A stretch of DNA of 64,000 nucleotides from Oceanirhabdus seepicola (GCF_023684385.1 NZ_JAGSOJ010000002.1:1302001-1366000), one strand, 5' to 3'; numbered from the stretch's first letter, positions 1 through 8,162 are shown. Program-made: numbers and translations. Notes: a model not told the origin generated them from the sequence alone.

Positions 1-1
1 T

Positions 2-511
2 AGTACATCAATACTTGTTCCTAAGCCATTTACTCCTTTCCAGTGGGCACCACAGGAAAGAAAAGAGAGTGTACTTAAAAAGATATATAAACTTAAGGAT
101 AGTATAAAAAGAAAAGCTATAAATTATAACTATCATGCATCAGATGTATCATTCATGGAAGCTGTTGTGTCACGTGGAGATAGAAGAATATGTGACGTTA
201 TTATAAGAGCTTATGAATTAGGTGCAAAGTTTGATGGATGGAGTGAACACTTTAAGTTTGATATATGGAAACAAGCAATGGAAGATTGCGGAGTTGATGG
301 TGAATTCTACGCATATAGAGAGAGAAGTTATGAAGAGATTCTTCCATGGGATTTCATTGATATCGGTGTAACAAAGCAATTCCTTATTGATGAAAATGAA
401 AAAGCTAAAGTTGCTTTAACTTCACCAGATTGTAGAGAAGCATGTCTTGGTTGCGGAATTAATAAGTCATTTGGGGAAGGAGTGTGCTTTGAGAATGCGT
501 TACTTGATTAA
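2..511 (+). CDS. Radical SAM protein, C-terminal part (TIGR03960-like), cut by window edge
   Basis: The reading frame is open from base 2, so the gene starts before the window; about 169 C-terminal residues are seen. The sequence resembles the C-terminal region of the B12-binding-type radical SAM proteins (TIGR03960) usually encoded just upstream of a DUF2344 partner: it has the PKPFTPFQWAPQ stretch, a VSRGDRR stretch, and a closing CREACLGCGI cysteine cluster. The iron-sulphur CxxxCxxC core would lie in the missing N-terminal part. It overlaps the next gene by 17 bases, implying translational coupling. The family is of unknown reaction, thought to work with its partner. The family call is good; function is unknown. 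Confidence 0.8.
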   Translation, partial: STSILVPKPFTPFQWAPQERKESVLKKIYKLKDSIKRKAINYNYHASDVSFMEAVVSRGDRRICDVIIRAYELGAKFDGWSEHFKFDIWKQAMEDCGVDGEFYAYRERSYEEILPWDFIDIGVTKQFLIDENEKAKVALTSPDCREACLGCGINKSFGEGVCFENALLD

Positions 512-1190
512 ATATACTAAAGAAGATAAGCTGAAATTTCTAGCGCATCTTGATTTAATGAAAACAATACAAAGATTAATAAGAAGAAGTGAGATATATG
601 TTGCATTTTCACAAGGATATAACCCACATATTATAATGTCTATAGCTCAGCCATTATCGGTTGGTATGAGTTCAAAAGGTGAATATCTTGATCTTGTATT
701 AGAGGAAGAAATGGATGAAAAAGATTTAGTTGAGAGATTAAATGAGGTTACAGTTGGTGGAATTAAATTCTTAAATGCTTGCAAGGTTATTACAGAGAAA
801 AAGGCTCCACAAGCTATGGCACTTATAGATGCGGCAAGATATGGAATTAAATTAAAGTGTACTGATTCTAAAAAAGCAGAGGAATCACTAAAAGAGCTTA
901 TGAAAAAGGAAAGTTTCGTGACGCTTAAGAAGAGCAAGAAAGGGTTGAAGGAAGCTGATATAAAGCCTTTGATTAAAGATTTGAAATTCTGGCCTATGGA
1001 GGATTCTCTTATACTAAATGCTCTTGTTAACTGTGGAAGTAGATCAAATCTTTCAGCAAACCTTTTAGGTGAGTACATTTCTAAAAATATAGAAGGTGTT
1101 GATGCAGAGGCATTTGTATATGTGGAAAGAAATGAAATGTATGCTGATAAGGATGGAACACTTGTTGAATTAGAAAGATACTTTGGATAA
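495..1190 (+). CDS. Radical SAM-associated DUF2344 protein (TIGR03936-like)
   Basis: 231 residues from the ATG at 495, preceded by a GGGGAAGGAG ribosome binding site inside the upstream gene; an earlier in-frame ATG at 447 would lie deep in the upstream gene and lacks a site. The N-terminus MRYLIKYTKEDKLKFLAHLD and the following FSQGYNPHI match the DUF2344 / TIGR03936 family, which is paired with TIGR03960 radical SAM proteins in many clostridia. This pair normally sits next to rng and rplU, so the accessory block that follows here interrupts a conserved order. Biochemical role is not established. Confidence 0.8.
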   Translation: MRYLIKYTKEDKLKFLAHLDLMKTIQRLIRRSEIYVAFSQGYNPHIIMSIAQPLSVGMSSKGEYLDLVLEEEMDEKDLVERLNEVTVGGIKFLNACKVITEKKAPQAMALIDAARYGIKLKCTDSKKAEESLKELMKKESFVTLKKSKKGLKEADIKPLIKDLKFWPMEDSLILNALVNCGSRSNLSANLLGEYISKNIEGVDAEAFVYVERNEMYADKDGTLVELERYFG

Positions 1191-1239
1191 ACTACAAATG
1201 ATTGAAATCAAAGAATAAAGAAAAAAGAATAGATTAGAA

Positions 1240-1270
1240 AGGTTCTGACTTAGGTCAGAACCTTTTTGTT
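1240..1270 (+). terminator. Rho-independent terminator, repeat family B (copy B1)
   Basis: AGGTTCTGAC and GTCAGAACCT form a perfect 10-bp stem with a TTAG loop, followed by a T-run. It is preceded by an A/G-rich run of GAATAAAGA-like units (about 1205-1238). Almost the same stem recurs at 33120 and 53802 behind similar A/G-rich lead-ins, so it belongs to a dispersed family rather than being only a local terminator. Confidence 0.85.
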
Positions 1271-1388
1271 TAATTGGAAATTACTCAAAAGTTGAATTTG
1301 AAACTAAAGATAATATGTTATTATAAAGATATTGTAGTAAAGAATATACTTTATAGAATTTGGGGATATAAGGAGGAGTAATTCTTTA

Positions 1389-2102
1389 ATGTCTAAAAAT
1401 AAAAATACAGAAAAGAAAATTGCATTAGCCGAATACAGTGAAATCATAAACCAAGTGTTTGATATTAAAGGCAATATAACTCATTATGTGAAAAGTGGAA
1501 ATACTGAAAAAGCACTGATCTATTTTGAAAAACTATTATCATACAAAATTAATGATAATAGAAATACATTAAAACATTGGAAAGAATATGCAAATATATT
1601 CAATATAAGTCTCAGAGGGGCTGCCATAAATGGAGGAGTTTCGCCAATCGAGGTATTGCTCATAGGAGATGAATTTAAGAATAATATTCAGAATGCCCAA
1701 GATATAGAATTTATAAAAAGAAAAACTCATTCACTTGTTGAAGAATATGCATCGGCAGTGTTTAAAAATGAGGCAAGAGGATGCAGTAAAACAATACAAG
1801 ATATTTGTAAATACATAAAGGTTAATTTTGGAAAAAATTTGAGTACAAGTACATTATCAGAAATATTTCATATAAATTCATCTCATCTTTCAAGGCAGTT
1901 CAAAAAAGAAATGAAGGGAACAGTAACAGAGTATATACAAAAGATAAGAATTGATGAAGCGAAGCATCTTATTGAATCAGGAAAATACTCAATGACGGAT
2001 ACGGCAGGAATGGTAGGATTTAACGATGTACAATATTTTACAAGCACCTTTAAAAAGATAGAAAATATGACTCCAACAGAGTATATGTCAAAGACGCAAT
2101 AA
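1389..2102 (+). CDS. AraC family transcriptional regulator
   Basis: 237 residues, ATG preceded by AGGAGGAGT. The C-terminal 100 residues form the two helix-turn-helix AraC/XylS DNA-binding domain: STLSEIFHINSSHLSRQFKK is the first HTH, and VGFNDVQYFTSTFKKIENMTPTEY is the typical second HTH and signature. The N-terminal about 130 residues are helical and resemble the sensing part of YesN-like regulators more than a sugar-binding cupin. It stands alone between terminator B1 and a membrane protein gene, so its target cannot be told from context. The family call is secure; ligand and regulon are unknown. Confidence 0.88.
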   Translation: MSKNKNTEKKIALAEYSEIINQVFDIKGNITHYVKSGNTEKALIYFEKLLSYKINDNRNTLKHWKEYANIFNISLRGAAINGGVSPIEVLLIGDEFKNNIQNAQDIEFIKRKTHSLVEEYASAVFKNEARGCSKTIQDICKYIKVNFGKNLSTSTLSEIFHINSSHLSRQFKKEMKGTVTEYIQKIRIDEAKHLIESGKYSMTDTAGMVGFNDVQYFTSTFKKIENMTPTEYMSKTQ

Positions 2103-2178
2103 TAATATAAAAGATGCACAAATATTTAAAGACCATAAGTTAATAAATTGATATCATATGATCAAGGATGGTGATTAT

Positions 2179-2868
2179 ATGAAAAAAGAAAAATTACTTG
2201 GTGTTTATAGATTGATGATAGTCCTAGTAGGATGGTTTGGTATAATGGGAAGTTTTACTATGAAGATAATAACTCGTGCACAGGGAGAAAGTGCAGCAAT
2301 GGCATTATTAGATTCAATAAGCCATTATACCATTCAAACCAACCTGTTAGTTTTGATATGGATTACATGTGCATTGATGTATTGGATTAAAAAAGGAAAA
2401 GTTAAAACTGATAATAGTGTATTGAAAACAGGAATAACCATGTATATAACCTTTACATTTGTAATATATGCATTGATGTTACAGGGGTTATGGTCTCCAA
2501 CAGGAATAAAATCTGTTTTAGCATTTATCACTCATTATATAACTCCTGTAGCATTTATAATAGATTGGTTAGCTTGTGAACTTATAAATGGAAAGCAGAC
2601 GAAGAAGAATTATAAAAATGCAGTGAAGTGGTTGATATACCCTTCATGCTATGTTATATATGTAATGATTTATGGTAAAATAACAGGTAAATACATGTAT
2701 CCTTTTTTACACGTACCTTCAATCGGTTACTCAGGAGTATTTATGAGAGTTTTCATATTGTCCATTTTATTCTTCCTTATGGGAATGTTTTATATAAAAT
2801 GTAATAGTATTATTCAGGGACGAAAGAGTAGAATTTTGAAGAGCAAGAACAATGAGATAAGTAGATAA
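2179..2868 (+). CDS. Pr6Pr-like (FAR-17a/AIG1-like) integral membrane protein
   Basis: 229 residues with about six hydrophobic segments. The start at 2179 (MKKEKLLG) has an AAGGATGGTGA ribosome binding site; the in-frame ATG at 2158 lies before that site and is less likely. The pattern of a first helix VLVGWFGIMGSF, the HYTIQTNLLVLIW segment, and a HxxxP motif in FITHYITPVAF matches the bacterial Pr6Pr family of predicted six-helix proteins with conserved histidines. The function of bacterial members is unknown. Followed by the C1 terminator hairpin. Confidence 0.7.
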   Translation: MKKEKLLGVYRLMIVLVGWFGIMGSFTMKIITRAQGESAAMALLDSISHYTIQTNLLVLIWITCALMYWIKKGKVKTDNSVLKTGITMYITFTFVIYALMLQGLWSPTGIKSVLAFITHYITPVAFIIDWLACELINGKQTKKNYKNAVKWLIYPSCYVIYVMIYGKITGKYMYPFLHVPSIGYSGVFMRVFILSILFFLMGMFYIKCNSIIQGRKSRILKSKNNEISR

Positions 2869-2902
2869 AAATAAATTTTAAATATAGAAATACTTAAAAT
2901 GT

Positions 2903-2940
2903 CTACACATCACTTTTAGACAAGTGGTGTGTAGTTTTAA
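2903..2940 (+). terminator. Terminator hairpin of repeat module C1
   Basis: CTACACATCACTT (2903-2915) pairs with AAGTGGTGTGTAG (2922-2934), a 13-bp stem with one G-U pair and loop TTAGAC, followed by TTTTAA. The same hairpin recurs at 4262 with the downstream promoter sequence also conserved. Confidence 0.75.
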
Positions 2941-2967
2941 CATAGCTCTATTTTTAAAAAAGATGAT

Positions 2968-2996
2968 GAAAAAGATATAAGTATTAATGGTATAAT
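2968..2996 (+). promoter_or_regulatory. Extended -10 promoter of repeat module C1
   Basis: ATGGTATAATAAGG contains a TGnTATAAT extended -10 (hexamer 2991-2996) with only a weak A-rich -35 region (GATGAAAAA). The same arrangement, including TTAATGGTATAATAAGG-type context, recurs at 4349. It probably drives the small membrane protein gene at 3047. Confidence 0.65.
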
Positions 2997-3046
2997 AAGG
3001 ATTATTATACAAAAAAAGCTTTATATTAAATAGAGGAGGTGAAGAG

Positions 3047-3349
3047 TTGAATTGGGAAGGGTTAGTTTTGGTTATTATTGGAGTAATTTACTTAAGTTAT
3101 TCTATTTTATACAGAAATAAAGTAACAATTTATAATCGTAAGGAGAATATGATTGTTATAAAAAAAGAAAGTTTCTTAAGATTACAACTATACTTTTCAA
3201 TTATAAATTCTGCATACTTAATAATATTAGGCTTAATAGTTACGTTTTGTAATATAGACACTATGTATGTTTTATTATTAATATTAATTTTTCATTCAAT
3301 AAATTCCTTGTTAAAAGTAATAAGTAAAAGAAAAGGGTTTATTAAATAA
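3047..3349 (+). CDS. Small three-helix membrane protein, unknown
   Basis: 100 residues with a TTG start preceded by a strong GAGGAGGTGAAG site, which fixes the start. Three hydrophobic stretches are visible: LVLVIIGVIYLSYSIL at the N-terminus, a central IINSAYLIILGLIVTFC, and MYVLLLILIFHSI, ending in a basic tail KRKGFIK. The shape recalls small DUF3784-type proteins, but I cannot confirm the family. It lies between two copies of repeat module C, each supplying a promoter. No function can be proposed. Confidence 0.6.
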   Translation: MNWEGLVLVIIGVIYLSYSILYRNKVTIYNRKENMIVIKKESFLRLQLYFSIINSAYLIILGLIVTFCNIDTMYVLLLILIFHSINSLLKVISKRKGFIK

Positions 3350-3441
3350 AAATTGTAATATGATTGAGGATTAAGTGAAATTAATGGGGAATATTTTATT
3401 GGGGTTGTAATGATTATTAAAATTGAAAGCGAGGATTATTA

Positions 3442-4248
3442 ATGCATCAAATAGCAGAGATTAAAAGAACCACTAAAGAAGAAATTAATAAAACTATACA
3501 AAAATACTATGAGTATCTAGTTGAACCAATGGATGATATGTGGGAAAAGGCAATTATTGGTGTATCTGATTATTATAGAATAATTTTTCAAAATAATGAC
3601 GCTGGATATTTTTGTTTAGATAAGGATAATGTGTTGCTACAATTTTTTATTAAAGATGAGTTTATAGGTAAATCAAAAGAAATCTTTAAATATATTTTAG
3701 AAAAATACAACATAGAAAAGGGTTATGTTAATACAATTGATACAAGAAATTTGCCCCTGTTTTTAGATTTCAATAATGAAATATGTACTGACACATATTT
3801 ATATAAAGATAATTGTTGTATAGATAGGATTAATCCCATAGAAAATATTGAAATAAGAATAGCTTCTAATAAACAAGTAGAAAAAGTTCTAGAGTATCAT
3901 GAAGATAGTCTTAACATGACAGGAAGTTGGTTAAAACCTTATTGTATTGATATTATTAGTAAAGGTGAATTGTTTTTATTTACAGTAGATAATGAGATTA
4001 TAGGAACTGGGGAGAGACGAATTAGTGAAAGTAAAAAGGAATATGCAAATCTCGGCGTTACGGTATCTAAAAAATATCGAAGGAAGGGATTAGGATCATA
4101 TATCTTATCATATTTAAAGAAAGACTGTTATAAGCATGAGTTACGTCCTATTTGTTCAACTACTATGAAAAATATTGGATCTCAAAAAGCTATAGAGAAT
4201 TCTGGTTTTTATGCTTATCATCGTATTCTGGAAGTAATGTTCAAATAG
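3442..4248 (+). CDS. GNAT family N-acetyltransferase, two-domain
   Basis: 268 residues. The C-terminal about 100 residues carry the GNAT acetyl-CoA binding core: the strand LGVTVSKKYRRKGLGSYIL contains the R/QxxGxG loop (RRKGLG), followed by a helix and a C-terminal NIGSQKAIENSGF motif. The N-terminal 150 residues are a separate domain that looks like the acceptor half of double-GNAT proteins. The start is at the ATG at 3442 after AAAGCGAGGATT. The acetyl acceptor cannot be predicted. It is followed by a second module C hairpin and promoter. Confidence 0.8.
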   Translation: MHQIAEIKRTTKEEINKTIQKYYEYLVEPMDDMWEKAIIGVSDYYRIIFQNNDAGYFCLDKDNVLLQFFIKDEFIGKSKEIFKYILEKYNIEKGYVNTIDTRNLPLFLDFNNEICTDTYLYKDNCCIDRINPIENIEIRIASNKQVEKVLEYHEDSLNMTGSWLKPYCIDIISKGELFLFTVDNEIIGTGERRISESKKEYANLGVTVSKKYRRKGLGSYILSYLKKDCYKHELRPICSTTMKNIGSQKAIENSGFYAYHRILEVMFK

Positions 4249-4261
4249 AAAATAAAAATTA

Positions 4262-4297
4262 TACACACTACTTCTATCCAAGTGGTGTGTATTTTTA
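4262..4297 (+). terminator. Terminator hairpin of repeat module C2
   Basis: TACACACTACTT (4262-4273) pairs with AAGTGGTGTGTA (4280-4291), 12 bp with one G-U pair, loop CTATCC, followed by TTTTTA. It ends the acetyltransferase transcript and is near-identical to the hairpin at 2903. Confidence 0.78.
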
Positions 4298-4324
4298 TCA
4301 TAGCACTCTTTTTTAGAAAGATGT

Positions 4325-4354
4325 TGAAAAATATATAACCTATAATGGTATAAT
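4325..4354 (+). promoter_or_regulatory. Extended -10 promoter of repeat module C2
   Basis: TTGAAAAATATATAACC then TATAATGGTATAATAAGG; the hexamer at 4349-4354 has an upstream TGG, giving an extended -10. Same sequence context as the promoter at 2991. It probably drives the histidine phosphatase gene at 4443. Confidence 0.65.
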
Positions 4355-4442
4355 AAGGTTTGGGATACAGAAAAAGTTTTCAACAATATTAAAAAAAGAG
4401 TAGTACTAAAAAAGCTATTATAAAAGTTAGGGGGAATTTATA

Positions 4443-4970
4443 ATGACAATGTTTTATTTGATTAGGCATGGAGAACCAACATATAAACCTGTGGATGAAA
4501 GAAAATTTATTGGACATGGGAGAGATTTGGCTCCATTAACGGAAAATGGAATTGAAGGAGTAAAGGAAACGGCTAAAGATAACAGACTTAAAAACTGTGA
4601 AATTATTGTTTCCTCACCATACACAAGGGCATTGCAGACTGCTGCAATTTTATCAAAGGAATTAGGAATAGATTTAGAAGTTGATGTCGATTTGCATGAA
4701 TGGGTACCAGATATAATAAACTTCCAGCATAAAACTTCTCAAGATTGTTTTGATTTGTGTAGGGACTTCGAACTACATGATGGTATAACTCCGAAAAATG
4801 AAATTAAAGTATGGGAAACGGCCGAGAGTATGACAAGAAGAATGGAAAGTGTTTTGGAGAAATATTCTAAATACCAAAGAGTCATAGTAGTTTGTCACGG
4901 TATGGTTATAAGGACTGTTAAATTTCAAAAAGAAATAGGACATGCAGAAATTATTGAATATGCTATTTAG
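4443..4970 (+). CDS. Histidine phosphatase (phosphoglycerate mutase-like) family protein
   Basis: 175 residues. The family's phospho-acceptor motif is at the very N-terminus (LIRHGEP), followed by SSPYTRALQTAAIL, the second conserved arginine region, and the C-terminal catalytic histidine in VVCHGMVIR. Such enzymes remove phosphate from small metabolites or proteins by way of a phosphohistidine; the substrate is not predictable. The start follows GTTAGGGGGAATTTATA. It is short but complete for a branch 2 phosphatase. It sits in the accessory block driven by a module C promoter. Confidence 0.85.
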   Translation: MTMFYLIRHGEPTYKPVDERKFIGHGRDLAPLTENGIEGVKETAKDNRLKNCEIIVSSPYTRALQTAAILSKELGIDLEVDVDLHEWVPDIINFQHKTSQDCFDLCRDFELHDGITPKNEIKVWETAESMTRRMESVLEKYSKYQRVIVVCHGMVIRTVKFQKEIGHAEIIEYAI

Positions 4971-5066
4971 ATGGGCAACTCAATTAGATAAACCAGCGTG
5001 GGTGTTCCTTGCAAAAGATTTACCCCCCCTATTTGAAATTATTAAATAACAAGGAGTGAATTTTGA

Positions 5067-5576
5067 ATGATAAAATTAATATCTTTAGAGAAAAAAGATA
5101 TTATAAATATTATTGATTGGAATAAAGATAAAGATGCAGACTTTTTGATGCAGTGGGCTGGGAGATATTATACATATCCTATAACAGAGGAACAAATTAT
5201 AACTAGATTAGAAAATAAAAATTCAAAATCTGATATTAATATTTATAAGATTGTGTTAGATAAAACTAATGAAATGATAGGTACAGTGGAATTATTTTTT
5301 CCTGAAAATAATCCGGATATAGCAGTTATTGGGAGATTTTTGATTGAAGAAGCTTTTAGAGGTAATGGATATGGCGAAGAAGCACTTAAGGAAACTGTTA
5401 ATAAAGCTTTTGATAAATTTGGATTTAATAAAGTTGTATTAGGAGTATTTGAGTTCAATAAAAATGCAATTAAATGCTATGAAAAAGTAGGATTTATAAA
5501 AGATAAACTTCGTGAGGATGTAAATAATCCAAAGTTTAATTCATATACTATGACAATACATAATGAAAATAATTAA
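5067..5576 (+). CDS. GNAT family N-acetyltransferase (RimJ/RimL-like)
   Basis: 169 residues, ATG after AAGGAGTGAATTTTGA. The GNAT core is clear: IGRFLIEEAFRGNGYGEEAL contains the acetyl-CoA binding RGNGYG loop, followed by NKNAIKCYEKVGFIKD, the usual C-terminal motif. The protein resembles the Acetyltransf_3 group that modifies N-termini of ribosomal proteins or small amines and drugs. The acceptor cannot be assigned. No clear terminator separates it from the following small membrane protein gene, so they may be co-transcribed. Confidence 0.82.
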   Translation: MIKLISLEKKDIINIIDWNKDKDADFLMQWAGRYYTYPITEEQIITRLENKNSKSDINIYKIVLDKTNEMIGTVELFFPENNPDIAVIGRFLIEEAFRGNGYGEEALKETVNKAFDKFGFNKVVLGVFEFNKNAIKCYEKVGFIKDKLREDVNNPKFNSYTMTIHNENN

Positions 5577-5616
5577 TATAAAAATTGAAAAACAATATAT
5601 TACCAGGAGGATAACA

Positions 5617-5910
5617 ATGAAAAAACAAAAGATACTTAAAATCTCAGCATATACAAGCGGTGCTGTAACTATTTTGATGTCATTAGTATACATTTTCTTT
5701 AACTTTATATCACCATCGCTTTTGAGTTTTTCTTTTACAAAGGAAGAGAAAGCGGCTATTGGGATTATTGGCGGAGCTGATGGACCAACAGCCATATTTC
5801 TTACAAGTAAAGCATCAGGTGGTCTTTCTTTAGGTGCATTAATAATAATTTTTGCAATAATAACAGCTGTGTTGTTTTTATTAAGCAAATATAAGAAAAC
5901 AAATAATTAA
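5617..5910 (+). CDS. Mini OadB-like protein with GGADGPT motif
   Basis: 97 residues from the ATG at 5617, which follows CCAGGAGGATAACA; an in-frame upstream ATG (5563) lies inside the previous gene. It has two hydrophobic helices (about residues 10-30 and 70-90) and between them IGIIGGADGPTAIF. This motif is the sodium-binding Asp region of the beta subunits of sodium-pumping decarboxylases (OadB, GcdB, MmdB). Those are about 370-430 residues with nine or more helices; this is less than a quarter of that. No carboxylase partner is nearby, so it cannot be a working pump alone. It could be a free-standing fragment family or an accessory protein. Confidence 0.65.
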   Translation: MKKQKILKISAYTSGAVTILMSLVYIFFNFISPSLLSFSFTKEEKAAIGIIGGADGPTAIFLTSKASGGLSLGALIIIFAIITAVLFLLSKYKKTNN

Positions 5911-5946
5911 TTTCTTATAAAGTTCTTAATATGCCTAGGTCTATGA

Positions 5947-5952
5947 TATAAT
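5947..5952 (+). promoter_or_regulatory. Extended -10 promoter before rng
   Basis: CTATGATATAATCG gives TGATATAAT, an extended -10 with hexamer 5947-5952; a weak TTCTTA lies 18 bases upstream. It is 18 bases before the TTG start of rng, implying a very short leader. Confidence 0.5.
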
Positions 5953-5970
5953 CGTGGTGAGGTGAAGAAC

Positions 5971-7329
5971 TTGAGTGAAGTAAGGATTTTTGAGAGTGAT
6001 AAATATAAATATATAGGAATATACAAAGATGAGCAGTTGGTACAAAGTTTTTTTGAACATATTATTGAAGGTGGAGCAAGTGAGGGAGATATTCATATAG
6101 GTAGAATTCAATCCATAGATAAAAGTGGGAAAAATGCATTTGTTAATATTGGATGCGGGAAGAATGCTATACTACCTCTGAAAAAATTTGATAAGGTGTC
6201 AAAAGGTGATTATGTTACATGTGAGGTTATAAGAGGTGAAAAAGGCGAAAAAGGTGCAAAGATATCTTTAGGATATACTGTACCTGGAAAATATGCGGTT
6301 GGAAAGAATGGACGTAAGAAAATCTCAGTAAGCAGAAGTATGAATAAGGATGAAATAAGAGAGGACTTATGGAATACTCTTAAAGAATATTCACGTGATT
6401 TTGAAGGGGAGATTCTGGTTAGGAGTAACATCAAGAGTTGTGAGGATATAGAAGCCCTTAAGTTGGATTTAGATAGGGTTATCAGTAATTTTAAAGAAAT
6501 AAAGAGAAAAGGTCAGTATTGGAATAAAGTGGGTAAAATATATAACAGTGGTGGAATGCTAGGTAGAATATTAAGAGGAGAAAAAGAAGAGGGTACTATT
6601 ATCACGTCTTCTGGTCCTAAAAACATCAATTGTGAAGATATAATTGGTAGTGTCGTAAAGATGGATGTGAATGGACTTAAAATTGCAGATTTTATAAGGG
6701 ATGTTGTAAAAAGTTATGAAAGGAAAGTGCTCCTCCCAGAAGGCGGAAGTATGGTGATTGATAGAGGTGAAGCACTGTATTCTATAGATATAAATAGTGG
6801 AAATGCAGATAAGTCAATTGTTAATGATGATAACGCTGAATTTATATGTAGAGAGATATTAAAGAGAAATCTTAATGGAATTGTAATTATAGATTTTGTG
6901 AACTTTGATCATAAAGATGAGATTATAGCTCTTGCTGAAAAGATAAGTGAGAAGATGAATGAAGATACAGTAAAAAGTAAGGTGTTTTTTAATAGAGAGC
7001 TAGGATTAGTGGAAATTGCTAGAAATAGAAAAGGTGTAACTCTATATGAGATACTAGATGATATTTATGAAAGTGCAATCTGTAGTAAAAGAGAGATAAA
7101 CAGAGAAGAATCAAGAGAGCTGATTCTTGGAGTTATTCATAATGTGAGAAGCTCTATACATCCTAAGAAGTATAAAAGCAATGATAGGGTGATTATTAAA
7201 CTTAACACTTATTTTAAAGGTTTGTTTGAAGAAGAAATAAACCATATAAGAGATAAAATTTTCCATGAAAAGATAGACTTAGCTATAAGCTATAGCGATG
7301 AGTTTCTTATAGGATATACAGTGGATTAA
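5971..7329 (+). CDS. rng: Ribonuclease G/E family endoribonuclease
   Basis: 452 residues from the TTG at 5971, which has a well-spaced GAGGTGAAG site; a GTG at 5962 overlaps that site and is less likely. Single-strand-specific, 5'-end-sensing RNase that matures rRNA and initiates mRNA decay. An S1-like RNA-binding segment (about residues 35-120) precedes the RNase E/G core. Both magnesium-binding aspartates are visible, in ALYSIDINSG and IVIIDFVNF. The E. coli RNase E scaffold tail is absent, as in RNase G. It lies just upstream of the L21 leader-rplU operon, the common clostridial order. Confidence 0.9.
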   Translation: MSEVRIFESDKYKYIGIYKDEQLVQSFFEHIIEGGASEGDIHIGRIQSIDKSGKNAFVNIGCGKNAILPLKKFDKVSKGDYVTCEVIRGEKGEKGAKISLGYTVPGKYAVGKNGRKKISVSRSMNKDEIREDLWNTLKEYSRDFEGEILVRSNIKSCEDIEALKLDLDRVISNFKEIKRKGQYWNKVGKIYNSGGMLGRILRGEKEEGTIITSSGPKNINCEDIIGSVVKMDVNGLKIADFIRDVVKSYERKVLLPEGGSMVIDRGEALYSIDINSGNADKSIVNDDNAEFICREILKRNLNGIVIIDFVNFDHKDEIIALAEKISEKMNEDTVKSKVFFNRELGLVEIARNRKGVTLYEILDDIYESAICSKREINREESRELILGVIHNVRSSIHPKKYKSNDRVIIKLNTYFKGLFEEEINHIRDKIFHEKIDLAISYSDEFLIGYTVD

Positions 7330-7378
7330 GAAGGAGAATAATCCTGTGGTAAAAGCAATAACTTTTAGCATAAAAATC

Positions 7379-7407
7379 TTTACAAAAGATTTCTCTTGTG
7401 TTACAAT
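7379..7407 (+). promoter_or_regulatory. SigmaA-type promoter of the rplU operon
   Basis: TTTACA (7379-7384), a 17-base spacer and TACAAT (7402-7407). Transcription would begin near 7414, placing the L21 leader at the 5' end of the mRNA. Confidence 0.75.
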
Positions 7408-7414
7408 ACCATTT

Positions 7415-7490
7415 GTAGCCGTACGCGTAGGGTAATTAAAAAGATGTTCCTAGTGAACCACCCGAGCGACGAGACTTGGTTAGAGGAGGT
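7415..7490 (+). ncRNA. Ribosomal protein L21 leader
   Basis: The stretch beginning GCCGTACGCGTAGGG and continuing through GAACCACCCGAGCGACGAG is a G/C-rich structured region directly upstream of rplU. Position and sequence fit the Firmicute L21 leader family, a cis-acting RNA thought to let L21 repress its own operon. The ribosome binding site GAGGAGGTGC lies at its 3' end, so folding could mask it. Limits are approximate. Confidence 0.8.
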
Positions 7491-7497
7491 GCTTTTA

Positions 7498-7809
7498 ATG
7501 TACGCAATTTTAAAAACTGGTGGTAAGCAATACAGAGTTCAAGAAGGAGATACTATCTTCGTTGAGAAGTTAGATGCTGGAGTTGAGTCAACTGTAGAGT
7601 TTGAAGAAATACTAGCTGTTGGGAAAGAAGACGGTTTAGTAATTGGTAAGCCTGTAGTAGAAGGAGCTAAAGTAACTGCTAAAGTTGTAGCTCAAGGAAA
7701 AGCTAAGAAGGTTGTAGTTTTCAAATTTAGACCTAAGCTTGACTACAGAAACAAAAATGGTCATAGACAACCATTCACTAAGTTAGTTATCGAAAAGATT
7801 GAAGCTTAG
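7498..7809 (+). CDS. rplU: 50S ribosomal protein L21
   Basis: 103 residues, normal length, starting [18 protein letters not shown], the conserved L21 N-terminus, and ending [11 protein letters not shown]. The start is set by GAGGAGGTGC seven bases upstream; longer in-frame starts would run through the L21 leader. L21 binds 23S rRNA in the large subunit. First gene of rplU-prp-rpmA, the conserved Firmicute order. Confidence 0.98.
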   Translation: MYAILKTGGKQYRVQEGDTIFVEKLDAGVESTVEFEEILAVGKEDGLVIGKPVVEGAKVTAKVVAQGKAKKVVVFKFRPKLDYRNKNGHRQPFTKLVIEKIEA

Positions 7810-7814
7810 TAGTT

Positions 7815-8162
7815 ATGATTCGATGTGATTTTTTTACCAAAAAAAATTTAATAGTTGGCTACATAATTGATGGTCATGCGGGATATGCTGAACACGGTGA
7901 AGACATTGTTTGTAGTGCTGTATCGGTATTAGCGCAGAGCATAGCTAATGGAATTAGTGAAGTAATTAAGATAGAGTCGATTATTGAAGTAGAGGATGGA
8001 TTCTTAAGTTTAAGCTTAAGACGAAACTCTATTGAAGAGGTCAAGCAGTGCCAAGTATTGCTTGAGACTCTTATGATTAATATTAGAGACCTTGAAAAAA
8101 ATTATAGTGATTTTATTAAGGTCATCGTGAAAGAGGAGGTGCAAGGTAATGTTAAGAATTAA
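7815..8162 (+). CDS. prp: Ribosomal-processing cysteine protease Prp
   Basis: 115 residues (YsxB family). The catalytic pair is visible in [18 protein letters not shown]: His of GHAGYA and Cys of VCSAVS. Prp removes the N-terminal extension from ribosomal protein L27, an essential step in Firmicutes that have such an extension. Its substrate is encoded by the next gene, which it overlaps by 14 bases, so production of protease and substrate is coupled. Confidence 0.95.
   Translation: MIRCDFFTKKNLIVGYIIDGHAGYAEHGEDIVCSAVSVLAQSIANGISEVIKIESIIEVEDGFLSLSLRRNSIEEVKQCQVLLETLMINIRDLEKNYSDFIKVIVKEEVQGNVKN

Noticed and set aside
647..1078. 143-residue minus-strand ORF opposite the DUF2344 gene
   Set aside because: Shadow of a well-supported gene, with serine/phenylalanine-rich composition typical of antisense frames and no ribosome binding site.
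4942..5049. Frame reading MQKLLNMLFRWATQLDKPAW to a stop, after the histidine phosphatase gene
   Set aside because: It overlaps the phosphatase end, has no ribosome binding site, and could be chance or a tiny remnant; not enough to call a gene.
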